DNA from: JAEUIV01 sp033763795
GTDB taxonomy: Bacteria; Planctomycetota; Phycisphaerae; Phycisphaerales; UBA1924
DNA: 44,513 nucleotides
Assembly: GCA_033763795.1 (NCBI GenBank)
Contig: JANRJV010000041.1
Location: 1-44,513, forward strand
Direction of reading: 5' to 3'
Shown here: positions 33,998 to 43,166 of the stretch, in pieces
Position numbering within the stretch: position 1 is the stretch's first letter
Layout: each line of letters opens with the position of its first letter
Position numbers and translations under genes: made by a program
The notes under the pieces: generated by a model
The model's input: only the letters and a program-made list of their open reading frames with translations
Database searches by the model: none
What the model was told of the DNA's origin: nothing

Positions 33998-36709
33998 ATG
34001 ACCGAGCCGCCGATCCGTCGCTGGGCCCGCGCTGGGGCGCTTCTGCTGGCGCTGGGGCTGGCCGCCTCCGCGCTGGCGCAGGGGCGGCAGCGCTCGCGCG
34101 AGTTCAAGCCGCCGCCGACCGCCGAGAGCGTCCTGCGCAGTATCGAGGCGCCGTACCTGACCGACGAGGAGCGTGCGGCCAAGCGCGTCTTCCACGGCCT
34201 GTGGACCGACAGCGACCTGGCCGTCCCCGCGCTGCGGGCCCGGGCGGCGCTGATCGTCCGCGCGTACGACGATCCCGTCTTCGACCGGGCCGACATCAAC
34301 CCCGAGGACCGCGCCGAGGCGCTGGTCGCCCGCGGCGACCTTGACCGCGGGCTCGGCGCGCTGGCGGGGCGCGAGTCCGCGCGTGCGGCGCGGCTGCGCG
34401 CCGAGGCGCTCGAGGGCCTGGGCCGATTCGAGGAGGCCTCCGCCGCCGTCGCCCCGATCATCGAGCGCTTCACGAGCGAGTCCGTGACCAGTGCGGCGGA
34501 CCTGGTGGAGGGCGTCCGCGCCCTGGCCGTCCGCGCCCGCATCGAAGGCCGCCCGCCGCGGGACTACCAGACCATGCTGGACCTGCTGGTCCGCGCGCAG
34601 GACCAGCTCGACCGGCTCTACTGGCCCGCCGTCGTCATGCAGGCCCAGACGCTCTATGAGCGCAGCAACCTGCCCGAGGCGGGCGGCGCCGCGGGCGAGA
34701 CGCTCGCCCTCAACCCCTCCAGCGGCGACGCGTGGCGGCTGCTGGGGCGCCTGGCGGTCGACGGCTTCGACTTCGACCGCGCCGAGGCCGTCGTCAAGCG
34801 GCTCAACGCGCTGTCGGCGCGGCTGTCGACCTCGGGCGACGCGACCAGCGCCGACGCGGACCTGATCCTGGCCCGGGCGGCGATGCGCCAGCTCGACGCC
34901 GTGCTCGCCCAGCAGTACATCCTGCGCGTGCTGGCCCGCTTCCCGCTGCACCGCGAGGCGCTGGCGCTGCAGGCGGCGGTCGAGGCCCTTCTCTTCGAGT
35001 ATGAGAACGCCGACGCCCTGCTCGCCGAGCTGGATCAGCTCTCTCCCGGGACGCCGCTCGGTCATTTCGAGGTGGGGCGGGCGCTCTCGGAGTCGCGGCA
35101 GTACGAGAAGGCGGCGCAGTACCTGAACGAGGCGGCCCGCCGCCAGCCGCGCTGGGCCGAGCCCATCGCCGAGCTCGGTCTGCTGGAGATGCAGTCGGGG
35201 CGCGACACGCTGGCGCTCACCGCGCTCGAGAAGGCGGTCGAGCTCGACCCCTATAACACGCGGGCCGCCAACAGCCTGACGCTCGTCCGCGACCTGGCGG
35301 AATACGGCACGGTCGAGAGCGAGCACTTCATCATCCGTCATCCCCGCGGCGTCGAGGGGGTCATGGCCCGCGAGATGGTCGGGCCGCTCGAAGAGATCCA
35401 CCGCCACGTCTCCTCGATCATCGAGCACTCGCCGCCGCGCAAGACCGTGATCGAGCTCCTGCCCGATCACCAGACCTTCGCGGTGCGCATCACGGGCATG
35501 ACGGGCATCCACACCATCGCCGCCGCCACCGGGCCGCTGATCGCGATGGAGGCCCCGCGGGCCGGCAAGCTGCACAACGGCGAGTACGACTGGGTCCGCG
35601 TGGTTCGGCACGAGTACACGCACACGGTGACACTCTCGCGGACCAGCAACCGCATCCCGCACTGGTTCACCGAGGCCGCGGCCGTGTACTGCGAGGGCGC
35701 GCCGCGCGACCTGGACACGTGCCGCCTGCTCGTCGCCGCGCTCACGGGGCAGAACGGCTTCTCGCTCTTTGACATGGAGCAGATCAACATCGCGTTCGTC
35801 CGGCCGCGGCGCCCGACCGACCGCTCGCAGGCCTACGCGCAGGGCCACTGGATGTACGAGTACATCACGCAGCGGTGGGGCACGCGGGCGCCGCTGGAGC
35901 TGATGGACCTCTACGCCCTGGGCATCAAGGAAGAGCAGGCGATGGAGCGCGTGCTCAAGGTGACGCAGGCGGAGTTCCTCGAGGGCTTCCGCGCCTGGGC
36001 CCGGCAGGACTGCGCCCCCTGGGGGCTCACGCCCGAGCGCTCGCTGCGATCGCTTCTTGTGGAGCAGACGCTGGCGGACCCCGACCGCGGCGCCGCCGCG
36101 GCCCGGGACCTCGCGCGCGCCGCCGCGGGATCCGCGTTCACGCTCAGCGGGGTGGGCGGCGGCGTCCTCTTCGAGCTGGAGCTGGTCGAGCCGGCGGGCG
36201 ACGTCCTCGCCGCGCTCGCGCAGCAGCACCCCGACCATCCCGACGTGCTGGAGCTGCTGGTCCTCGACGCGCTGCAGCGCGCCGGGGGCACGCCCACCGA
36301 AGCGATGATCCCGCTGCTGGAGCGCTACGCGGCTGCGCGGCCCGTCGACCCCATGCCGCACCGCCACCTGGCCCGGCTGTATCTGGCGGGCCCCGAGCCC
36401 GAGAAGGCGATCGAGCACCTGGAGTATCTGGACGCGCGCGAGCAGAAGTCCGCCGCCTACGCCGTCGAGCTCTCACGCCGCTACGCCGCGCTCGAAGAGT
36501 GGGACCGCGCCGGCGCCAAGGCGGAGCGGGCGACGCAGATCGCCCCCTTCGACCCCGCGCACCGCGAGTTCGCCGCGACCGTGGCGATCCGGCGCGGCGA
36601 CCTGGCGACCGCCGAACGCCACGTGCTCGCCCTTACCGAGCTCGAGCCCCAGCAGCCGATCCACAAGCAGCGACTGGAGCGCGTCCGCGCGATGCGTGAC
36701 GCCGGATGA
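33998..36709 (+). CDS. Exported TPR protein with a peptidase MA-like metalloprotease domain
   Basis: 903 residues from ATG 33998 (GGGAG 7 nt upstream), with a signal peptide ending in ASALAQG. Residues 110-440 are TPR-like helical repeats. The central domain at about 445-680 is a metallopeptidase of the MA type: zinc motif HEYTH at 538-542 and the third ligand Glu559 in the segment PHWFTEAAAVYCEG. Further TPR-like repeats fill residues 720-903. Peptidase MA-like domains with TPRs are widespread, mostly exported, and with unknown substrates. All zinc-binding residues are present, so it should be active. It lies between the LolA-like gene and a methyltransferase gene in a tight plus-strand row. 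Confidence 0.88.
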   Translation: MTEPPIRRWARAGALLLALGLAASALAQGRQRSREFKPPPTAESVLRSIEAPYLTDEERAAKRVFHGLWTDSDLAVPALRARAALIVRAYDDPVFDRADINPEDRAEALVARGDLDRGLGALAGRESARAARLRAEALEGLGRFEEASAAVAPIIERFTSESVTSAADLVEGVRALAVRARIEGRPPRDYQTMLDLLVRAQDQLDRLYWPAVVMQAQTLYERSNLPEAGGAAGETLALNPSSGDAWRLLGRLAVDGFDFDRAEAVVKRLNALSARLSTSGDATSADADLILARAAMRQLDAVLAQQYILRVLARFPLHREALALQAAVEALLFEYENADALLAELDQLSPGTPLGHFEVGRALSESRQYEKAAQYLNEAARRQPRWAEPIAELGLLEMQSGRDTLALTALEKAVELDPYNTRAANSLTLVRDLAEYGTVESEHFIIRHPRGVEGVMAREMVGPLEEIHRHVSSIIEHSPPRKTVIELLPDHQTFAVRITGMTGIHTIAAATGPLIAMEAPRAGKLHNGEYDWVRVVRHEYTHTVTLSRTSNRIPHWFTEAAAVYCEGAPRDLDTCRLLVAALTGQNGFSLFDMEQINIAFVRPRRPTDRSQAYAQGHWMYEYITQRWGTRAPLELMDLYALGIKEEQAMERVLKVTQAEFLEGFRAWARQDCAPWGLTPERSLRSLLVEQTLADPDRGAAAARDLARAAAGSAFTLSGVGGGVLFELELVEPAGDVLAALAQQHPDHPDVLELLVLDALQRAGGTPTEAMIPLLERYAAARPVDPMPHRHLARLYLAGPEPEKAIEHLEYLDAREQKSAAYAVELSRRYAALEEWDRAGAKAERATQIAPFDPAHREFAATVAIRRGDLATAERHVLALTELEPQQPIHKQRLERVRAMRDAG

Positions 36710-36733
36710 CGCGCCGTCGCCGGAGGCCCGCGC

Positions 36734-37756
36734 ATGACGCCCACCGCAGAGGACATCCGGCATTTCGAGAGCCTGCTGCAGCGACTCGTCGAGATGGGCG
36801 CGGCGCCCGCGGCGCTGTACGGCGCGGGGCGGTGGGCCCGGGGGCTCGCACCCGCGCTCCGGGCCGCGCCGGGCCTGCTGGCGGGGATCATCGACGACGA
36901 TGCGCGCAAGCACGGCGGGCGGTGGGCGGGGCTCGAGGTCCTGAGCCTTGACGAAGCTGTGCGCCGCGGCGTGAAGGGGGTGATCATCACCGCCGCCGCC
37001 CCCGCGCAGGACGCGCTGTGGGAGCGGCGCCACGCGCTGCGCGATGCGGGGATGTACGTCCTGACCTCGCCCGCGCGCTTCCGCTCCGAGCCGTGGGACG
37101 ATGCGCTCGTCGAGCAGTATGAGTGCAGCGTGGCCCGCGAGCGCGGCCTGCCGCGGCTCTACACCCTTTCGTACCCCGCGCCCGATTACGACATCCCCGC
37201 GCCGCTCGTCGAGCGCCTGGCAGCGATGCTGCCCGAAGGGGGCACGGCGTGCGAGATCGGCGCGGGCAGCGGCGTCGCCACCCGGCATCTCCTCGGCCGG
37301 GCCGCGGCGTATCACTGCGTCGATCGCTCGGCGCGGGGCCTCTACGAGCTGCTGGAGCACCGCTTCCACGCGAGCCGGGCGAAGCTGCGCCTGCACGTCG
37401 ATCCATCGGCGCGGCTGTCGGGCGTGCCCGACGGGGCCGTCGACCTGGTCTTCTCTCTGGGGGTGATGGTCCACCTCAAGAGCGACCTGGTGCACCAGTT
37501 CCTGGAAGCGATCGCGCGCGTGCTGAAGCCTTCGGGGCGGGCGCTGCTCGAGTTCGCGCAGTGGAACGACGCGGGCATCGCGCACTGGCGGCGTCATCAC
37601 GCCGCGGCGCACGTAGGCGAGCACAGCATCATCTATTACAACCACATCGAGGGCCTGACGGCCAGCGCCCGCGCCTGCGGCCTGTCGGCGCGCGTGGTCG
37701 GGCCCGGCGACGGCCCGTTCTTTCTCGCGGAGTTCGCGCGCGCCCGGTCGCTGTGA
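36734..37756 (+). CDS. SAM-dependent methyltransferase with an N-terminal Rossmann-like domain
   Basis: 340 residues, with GGAGG 7 nt upstream of the ATG. Residues 20-130 look like a nucleotide-binding domain (ALYGAGRWARGLAPAL, then GIIDDDARKHGGRWAGLEV). That pattern resembles PglD-like domains that bind the carbonyl/amino part of sugar nucleotides. Residues 145-335 form a class I methyltransferase: motif I CEIGAGSGVATRHLL near 172, Asp of CVDRS, and VDLVFSLGVMVHL near 238. The combination suggests methylation of a sugar or surface glycan precursor, but the substrate is inference. It lies 24 nt after the TPR/peptidase gene. Confidence 0.85.
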   Translation: MTPTAEDIRHFESLLQRLVEMGAAPAALYGAGRWARGLAPALRAAPGLLAGIIDDDARKHGGRWAGLEVLSLDEAVRRGVKGVIITAAAPAQDALWERRHALRDAGMYVLTSPARFRSEPWDDALVEQYECSVARERGLPRLYTLSYPAPDYDIPAPLVERLAAMLPEGGTACEIGAGSGVATRHLLGRAAAYHCVDRSARGLYELLEHRFHASRAKLRLHVDPSARLSGVPDGAVDLVFSLGVMVHLKSDLVHQFLEAIARVLKPSGRALLEFAQWNDAGIAHWRRHHAAAHVGEHSIIYYNHIEGLTASARACGLSARVVGPGDGPFFLAEFARARSL

Positions 37757-37762
37757 CGCACA

Positions 37763-37791
37763 CAAAAAAGAAAAAGGCCCGCAGCGGCCTT
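37763..37791 (-). terminator. Rho-independent terminator after the coiled-coil protein gene
   Basis: On the minus strand a 6-bp stem AAGGCC/GGCCTT (37774-37779 with 37786-37791) is followed by TTTCTTTTTT. It ends the minus-strand gene at 37892 and sits just after the stop codon of the converging methyltransferase gene. Confidence 0.75.
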
Positions 37792-37891
37792 GAGTCTCGC
37801 GTGCGGGCCCGTGGGGGGCGATTGGATGAAAGGGCGGGGCGCCGGCCTTGGGTGGATGCGGCGCCGGCCCGGAAGGATCTGGTCGGTCCGC

Positions 37892-38875
37892 TTACTCGAT
37901 GACGATCTTGCGGGCCTCGGCGACGCACTCGGGGGCCGCCGAGGGAGCGGGGGTCGAGGGCTCGACCTGCTTGTTGGGCAGGATCTCGATCTGGGTCTCG
38001 GGAGCGGGGGCGGGGGCCAGTTCGCGGCTCTTCTCGAAGACGTCGCGGGCGGTCCGCTCCGCGTCGAGCATGAGCTTGGCCTTCTTCTCGTAGTTGGTGG
38101 TCTGCGACTGGCGCGAGAGCGACTCGAGGCGGGCCTCCTGCTCGGCGCGGATCTTCTCCATGCGCTGCGTCACCTGGTCGAGGCTGAGGGCCTCGAAGCG
38201 GCTGTAGCGGTCGATCGAGGCCTGACGCTTCTCGACGATGTCGATGAGCTTCTCGTTGCGGGCGATCATCTCGATCTGCCCGTCGAGCTGCCAGATCTGC
38301 GCCTGGAACTGGGCCCGCTCGGTCTCGAGCTGGGCGAGCAAGTCGCTGAGGCGCTGCTCCTGTTCGGCGAGGAAGCCCAGGTCGCGCTCGGCGTCGCTGG
38401 AGCGCGTCGAGTAGACGTTGAGGGTGTTGTTGATCTGCGTGGCGCGGCTGTAGGCCTCGTCGAGCGAGTAGGCCTGGCTGCCGAAGCGGACGTTGATGAC
38501 CGCGACGGGCGATTCGGAGCGGGCGCTCTCGGCCCGGGCCAGCATGTCCTTGAGTTCGGTGAGGTCGCGCGAGGCCATCTCGACCACGCGGTCGGAGACG
38601 TCCTTGTCGCGGCGGAGCTCGGCCGACTGCGCCTGCAGCTCGGCCAGGTCGGCCCGGACGGCCGCGATCCGCTTGGGGTACTCGGCCTCGAGCGTCCGGA
38701 GCTGCGAACGCAGCGCCACGGGGTCGCCCAGCTTCTGATCGATTGTGTTGCAGACGGCGGCGCGAGCCTCACCGGCGACCGCGGCCACCCGATGGGGGCC
38801 GGCCACCAGCACCGCCGCGCCTGTCGCCAGCCCGCCCACGACGGCGACGCGAATCACGGTCTTGCAGATGCCCAT
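37892..38875 (-). CDS. Membrane-anchored coiled-coil protein of unknown function
   Basis: 327 residues. A strong ribosome site, AAAGGAG, lies 6-7 nt before ATG 38875. One hydrophobic segment (about 8-27, VAVVGGLATGAAVLVAG) should be a membrane anchor. It is followed by nearly continuous heptad-like helices at about 55-115 and 160-270 (for example QLETERAQFQAQIWQLDGQIEMI). Between them, about residues 120-150 (PVAVINVRFGSQAYSLDEAYSRA) may be a small folded element. The tail is Pro/Ala-rich. I recognise no family. It is divergent from the second ECF sigma/kinase pair, so it may be part of that regulon or sensing module; this is context only. It has its own terminator. Confidence 0.85.
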   Translation of the reverse strand: MGICKTVIRVAVVGGLATGAAVLVAGPHRVAAVAGEARAAVCNTIDQKLGDPVALRSQLRTLEAEYPKRIAAVRADLAELQAQSAELRRDKDVSDRVVEMASRDLTELKDMLARAESARSESPVAVINVRFGSQAYSLDEAYSRATQINNTLNVYSTRSSDAERDLGFLAEQEQRLSDLLAQLETERAQFQAQIWQLDGQIEMIARNEKLIDIVEKRQASIDRYSRFEALSLDQVTQRMEKIRAEQEARLESLSRQSQTTNYEKKAKLMLDAERTARDVFEKSRELAPAPAPETQIEILPNKQVEPSTPAPSAAPECVAEARKIVIE

Positions 38876-39279
38876 GGACCACTCCTTTCAACGAATGCCG
38901 CGGTCGTCGGGGCGAACTCGCCCCTGCCGGAGCCGTGCGGTTGGTTCATGAGTGATTGGGGGCGCGACGCGGCGGATTTCACGCCCGGACGGGCTTTCGT
39001 CCGAGAAGGGCCGGGAAGGCTCCGGGGGCCCGGCTCTGGGAGGCCCGATGGGGCTCCCGGGCGGCGGGCGGGGGTCATGAACCCGTCCCGGGCCGCGGCG
39101 CGGCTTATTCTGAAGAGGTAAAACGCGGGGCCGCCCGCCCCCAACCACTGTATGGGTGGGTCTTGTGGGGGGTCCACAAGCCCCGGAGGTGGCGGCGCAC
39201 GGGCGCGCCGCGTCGGGAAGCAGCGGCGGCTTGCAGCGGGACGCTCTCGTCGGCCGCGCGCGGAAAGGCCTCGGGCTTG
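38876..39279. other. Divergent intergenic region between coiled-coil gene and second ECF sigma gene
   Basis: These 400 nt should hold promoters for both genes. On the plus strand TATTCT at 39106-39111 resembles a -10 box but has no -35; nothing convincing is seen on the minus strand. If the downstream ECF factor uses its own promoter type, a sigma-70 search would miss it. Confidence 0.4.
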
Positions 39280-40032
39280 ATGCTCAACACCCTCACCACA
39301 TCGTTCGTCTCCCGCCTGCGGGCCCGCGACGCCGCGGCGTGGTACGAGCTCTGGGAGACGTTCGGGCCTGTGCTGCGCGCCCAGCTGACCAAGTGGGGCA
39401 AGGGCCGCATCGGCGTCGAGACGGTGCGCGATCTCTCGCAGGAGACGATGGCGGCGCTCAGCGATTCGATCGACCGGTTCGATCCGACGCGCGGGGCCCG
39501 GTTTTCCACGTGGCTGCTGGCGATCGCCAAGCACACGCTGGGCGACGAGATCGACCGGCGCATGGCGCAGAAGCGCGGGTCGGGGAAGCGCTCGTCGGCG
39601 CTGGATGAAGAGTGGATGACGAGCGCGGGGGGGCGCTCGCCCGACGGGGAGTACGAGGCGGCGGTGTTCCGGGCCAAGGTGTACGCGGCGATCCGCCTGG
39701 TGGAGAAGCAGTCGGACTTCACGGACTTCTCGATCTACCGGATGCGGGTCTTCGACGGTCAGAGCGGCAAGGACGTGGCGGCGGCGCTGGGGACGAGCGA
39801 GCCGACGGTCAGCCGGCGGCTGGCCAAGGTGCGCGACGCGCTGCGGGTGCGGCTGGAGGAGGTGGTCAAGACCTACAGCTTCACCGAGGAGGAGCAGGGG
39901 GAGGCGGAGCGAAACGGGCTGAGCCCGGCTCCGAACAAGGCCGACGACGCCGCGTTCGACGACGCCATCGCCGACGTTTATCACAAGGAGATGGCGGCTC
40001 GGCGGAGCGACGAGGCTTCGATCACGGGCTGA
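39280..40032 (+). CDS. ECF-like RNA polymerase sigma factor, second type
   Basis: 250 residues from ATG 39280; a frame reaching further upstream has no sigma-like sequence. Sigma-2 is at about residues 15-105 (AAWYELWETFGPVLRAQL, then DLSQETMAALSDSIDRFDP and FSTWLLAIAKHTLGDEID). Sigma-4 is at about 145-205 (FTDFSIYRMRVFDGQSGKDVAAALGTSEPTVSRRL). A C-terminal extension of about 40 polar residues follows. It differs clearly from the other ECF factor in this window. A membrane kinase gene starts 57 nt downstream and is surely co-transcribed. No anti-sigma gene is present, so the kinase or the C-terminal extension may control activity. Confidence 0.9.
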   Translation: MLNTLTTSFVSRLRARDAAAWYELWETFGPVLRAQLTKWGKGRIGVETVRDLSQETMAALSDSIDRFDPTRGARFSTWLLAIAKHTLGDEIDRRMAQKRGSGKRSSALDEEWMTSAGGRSPDGEYEAAVFRAKVYAAIRLVEKQSDFTDFSIYRMRVFDGQSGKDVAAALGTSEPTVSRRLAKVRDALRVRLEEVVKTYSFTEEEQGEAERNGLSPAPNKADDAAFDDAIADVYHKEMAARRSDEASITG

Positions 40033-40089
40033 GGCCCGCCGGCATCAGCAGAGGGCCGCCCGCCAGAGCGGCCCTTGGAGGCAGCGACC

Positions 40090-42711
40090 ATGACCCCGGC
40101 CACCATCGTTCTCATCGTCGTCGGCTCGGTCCTGGGCCTGGTGGTGTTCATCATCGCCGCGGTCCCTGTGGTCAAGGGGATCGGCTGGCTGATCGCGCAC
40201 GTGGCGCGGTTCGTGTACAGCATGGTGAGCGACATGGCGCGGCTGCTGGGCGGGCTGATCACCGCGGTGATCTTCGTCCCGATGATCCTGCTGAACATCG
40301 TGATCGGTCGGTGGTCGGCGGCGGGGCACTTCGGGCGCGCGTTCCAGGACGAGTTCGTGGGCGTGGGCCACTGCGTGTACCGGCTGCTGATCTCGCACCC
40401 GGCGCGGCTGCTGGGTCTCTCGGCTCTTACGGAGGGGATCGAGCAGAGGCTCCCCCAGGCGATGGCGCAGGCGCCCGGGGCGGACCGTCCTTCGGGGCGC
40501 ACGGGGCAGTTCGAGGGGTACCGGATCGTCGGCTCGCTGCAGGGTGGCGGGTCGGGCGGGCGGCTGTACGTCGCCGAGCCCGACGACCGGAAGAAGGCGG
40601 CGTTCGCGCGGTCGGGGCGGACGGTCGAGCAGGTGGTGATCAAGAGCTTCTCGCTGGCGGACGGGTCGAGCCTGCCGCAGATCATCCGCGAGAGCCGCGC
40701 GCTGGAGGCGGCCAAGAAGCTGGGGCTGATCCTCGATCACGAGCTGACGGACCAGCGGTTCTTCTACGTGATGGAGTACATCCCGGGCGACAGCCTGACG
40801 GTGGTCACGAAGCGGCTGCACTCTGAGGCGGGGCCGGAGGGCCTGACGGAGCGGCAGCTGGGGCCGGTGATGGGCATGATCGCGGACCTGCTGGGCGAGC
40901 TGGACCGCTATCACCGGGGCGGGCTGTGGCACAAGGACGTGAAGCCCGACAACATCATCATCAACAAGGGGCGGGCGTTCCTGGTCGACCTGGGGCTGAT
41001 CACGCCGCTGCGCTCGGCGATGACGCTGACGACGCACGGCACGGAGTATTTCCGCGACCCGGAGATGGTGCGGATGGCGCTGCGCGGGGCGAAGGTCAAC
41101 GAGGTCGACGGTGTGAAGTTCGACATCTACGGCGTGGGGGCGGTGCTGTTCGCGGTGATCGAGAACTCGTTCCCGGCGCACGGTGGTCTGTCGCAGTTCA
41201 GCAAGTCGTGCCCGGAGGCGCTGCGCTGGATCGTGCGGCGCGCGATGACGGACCTGCACAACCGGTACGCGAGCGCGGGCGAGATGCTGGCGGACCTGCG
41301 GACGGTGCTGGGGTCGGCGGACCCGTTCATGGTGAAGCCTGTGGACCTGCCCTCGGTGCGCGGCGGCGGGGCGGGCGCGGTGCCGCCCCCGATGCCCGAG
41401 GTTGACCCGATGGTGGCCGGCGTGGCGGCGGCGGGTGCGGCGGCGCGGAAGGAGCGCGAGGGGTTCGTCTTTGATGTGAAGGCGGGGATCGGCGCGGGCG
41501 CGGGCGGCGAGCGTCCGGCGGCCGGCGGCGAGCAGGGGGGCAAGGGTCGGGGCTCGCGTTCGCGGCCGGCGATCGCGGTGGCGGACTGGTGGACGGGGCG
41601 GTACGACGCGGTCGGCGCGGCTCCCGCGGCGGGGGCGGGGGCGGGTCCGGGGGCGGGGGCGGGCGAGCGGGCCGAGGATGCGCGGCGGACGCCCCGGCGC
41701 CACGCTGGGAAGAGCGCGGCGGCGCAGCTCGAGGCGGCGCAGGAGCGCGTGCGGCGTGCGCAGGAGCGTGTGGGCCGGCGGATGTCGCGCGGGGCGACGC
41801 ACACGTCGTTCGCGCGGCGGGGGAAGTTCTCGAGCGAGCCCAACCCGGGGGTGGCGGCGGCGTTCTTCATCTTCCTGGGGGCGGCGGTGTTCGGCGCGTT
41901 CATGACGATCCGCATGGCGGCGAACAACCGCGGGCCGGCGAGCGCGCCGGCGCTGGCGGCGGGCGAGGTGCGGATCGAGACCGACGGGGGGACGGTGCGG
42001 CTGGGCCCGACGATGGAGGAGACGATCCGGCGCGGGTTCGTGGCGACGGGGACGGAGGACGATTGGGTGTTCGACCACGCGCAGAGCGCGGGGTCCATCC
42101 AGGAGGAAGTGGCGCGGGCGATGCGCGACGCGACGCCCGACGAGCGGGACCGGCTGGTCGACGCGATCAACCGCTTTGGCGAGAAGGCGACGGTGACGAT
42201 CGAGAAGCTGCGGACGCGGCTGGCGCAGTTCGAGCGGGGCATGCCCGGGGGGATGAGCGGGGTCGGGGCCGGGGCGCGGCATGATGAGGATGGAGATGTC
42301 GCGGTGGCGGCGCCGGCGCCGGTGAAGGAGATCGTGGGCGGCGATTTCAGCTCGGGGAGCGTGCTGATCCTGGACATGGTGCCCGAGGGGGCGGACCCGC
42401 CGCTCGAGGACACGCTGAAGAAGATCTCGTCGAAGCTCCGGGAGCGGTGGTACCGGGTGCTGGGCGAGGGCGGCGAGGGGGGGGCGGACGACGTGGAGAT
42501 GCAGGCGGCGGCGCGGCGGGTGATCGAGCTCTCCGGGCCGGACGATGCGCAGGCGGTCGAGCGAGTGCGGCGCTGGCTCGCGGACGAGCCGGGGGTCGAC
42601 AGCGTGCTGTGGATCGGGACGCGCGGCGACAACGGCCGGACGATGCTGCGGCTGGTGAGCCGGCCGACGTTCGACGAGTCATCGCTGCGGGCGGCGCTGA
42701 CGGAGCGCTGA
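40090..42711 (+). CDS. Unusual membrane Ser/Thr protein kinase with extracytoplasmic C-terminal domain
   Basis: 873 residues; TTGGAGG lies 8 nt before ATG 40090. Two membrane helices open the protein (about 5-27 and 50-71). The kinase domain spans about 144-410: Gly loop GSLQGGGSGG, catalytic Lys in VVIKSF (about 184), helix C Glu in RESRALE, catalytic loop HKDVKPDN (about 281-288), DLG in place of DFG (about 300), and a threonine-rich activation segment. HKD instead of HRD makes it a non-RD kinase. A Gly/Ala/Pro-rich linker follows with an Arg-rich helix (AAQLEAAQERVRRAQERVGR). Then come a third membrane helix (about 587-607) and a 265-residue C-terminal domain that should lie outside the cytoplasm, possibly a sensor. 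It is the partner of the ECF factor upstream. Confidence 0.9.
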   Translation: MTPATIVLIVVGSVLGLVVFIIAAVPVVKGIGWLIAHVARFVYSMVSDMARLLGGLITAVIFVPMILLNIVIGRWSAAGHFGRAFQDEFVGVGHCVYRLLISHPARLLGLSALTEGIEQRLPQAMAQAPGADRPSGRTGQFEGYRIVGSLQGGGSGGRLYVAEPDDRKKAAFARSGRTVEQVVIKSFSLADGSSLPQIIRESRALEAAKKLGLILDHELTDQRFFYVMEYIPGDSLTVVTKRLHSEAGPEGLTERQLGPVMGMIADLLGELDRYHRGGLWHKDVKPDNIIINKGRAFLVDLGLITPLRSAMTLTTHGTEYFRDPEMVRMALRGAKVNEVDGVKFDIYGVGAVLFAVIENSFPAHGGLSQFSKSCPEALRWIVRRAMTDLHNRYASAGEMLADLRTVLGSADPFMVKPVDLPSVRGGGAGAVPPPMPEVDPMVAGVAAAGAAARKEREGFVFDVKAGIGAGAGGERPAAGGEQGGKGRGSRSRPAIAVADWWTGRYDAVGAAPAAGAGAGPGAGAGERAEDARRTPRRHAGKSAAAQLEAAQERVRRAQERVGRRMSRGATHTSFARRGKFSSEPNPGVAAAFFIFLGAAVFGAFMTIRMAANNRGPASAPALAAGEVRIETDGGTVRLGPTMEETIRRGFVATGTEDDWVFDHAQSAGSIQEEVARAMRDATPDERDRLVDAINRFGEKATVTIEKLRTRLAQFERGMPGGMSGVGAGARHDEDGDVAVAAPAPVKEIVGGDFSSGSVLILDMVPEGADPPLEDTLKKISSKLRERWYRVLGEGGEGGADDVEMQAAARRVIELSGPDDAQAVERVRRWLADEPGVDSVLWIGTRGDNGRTMLRLVSRPTFDESSLRAALTER

Positions 42712-42799
42712 GAGGCGCGGGGAAGCGCACGGCCGGACGAAGTCGTTCGGCGGTGGCGCCCGAGGTGCGTTCGGCTGCTGAGGTCTTGAGATGTTCCGG

Positions 42800-42836
42800 T
42801 CGTGCTGGTGTCGTGTGCTGGTGTCGTGTGCTGGTG
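42800..42836 (+). repeat. Short tandem repeat
   Basis: TCGTGTGCTGGTG occurs twice in tandem (42811-42823 and 42824-42836), preceded by a shortened copy TCGTGCTGGTG (42800-42810). It is non-coding and probably a slippage-prone repeat. Confidence 0.8.
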
Positions 42837-43088
42837 CGGGCGGTCTAAGCCCATGCATGGGCGGTGGTGTGCGGCCTTTGCGGGACTTCCGCTTGCACGG
42901 GCCGCGCGTGCCGGGAGAGTGGGGGTCGGGTGCGCTGCAGTCGGCCCGGTCCTTGTGACGGCCGCTCCCGGCGGTTGAGTCCGTCACTGTTGGGCGGGCG
43001 GACCGGGGCGTGCGCACGGGGCGAGGGCGGCGGATGTGTGGGGGAATGGGGGCGGCGCGCTGCAAGGGGCGGGAGGTGGCGGGGTTGG

Positions 43089-43106
43089 CCCGGCGCGGGA
43101 TTTTTT
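43089..43106 (+). terminator. Weak terminator-like element
   Basis: A 4-bp stem CCCG/CGGG with a 3-nt loop is followed by ATTTTTT (T-run 43101-43106). The stem is very short and the element is far (about 380 nt) from the kinase stop, so it is only a candidate. Confidence 0.3.
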
Positions 43107-43166
43107 CGCGCGGGGGCGGCGGCGGCCGGTCGCGGGGCGACGGGTGCGTGCGCACGGGCGGGGCGA

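Larger units (their letters stand above)
42712..43166. other. Intergenic region, G-rich on the plus strand
   Basis: I see no protein gene in these 455 nt. The stretch is strongly G-rich on the plus strand. It contains a short tandem repeat (42800-42836) and a possible weak terminator (43089-43106), described separately. Confidence 0.5.

Noticed and set aside
33845..36418. An 857-residue open frame on the minus strand
   Set aside because: It is antisense to the TPR/peptidase gene, whose HEYTH motif and signal peptide show the true strand.
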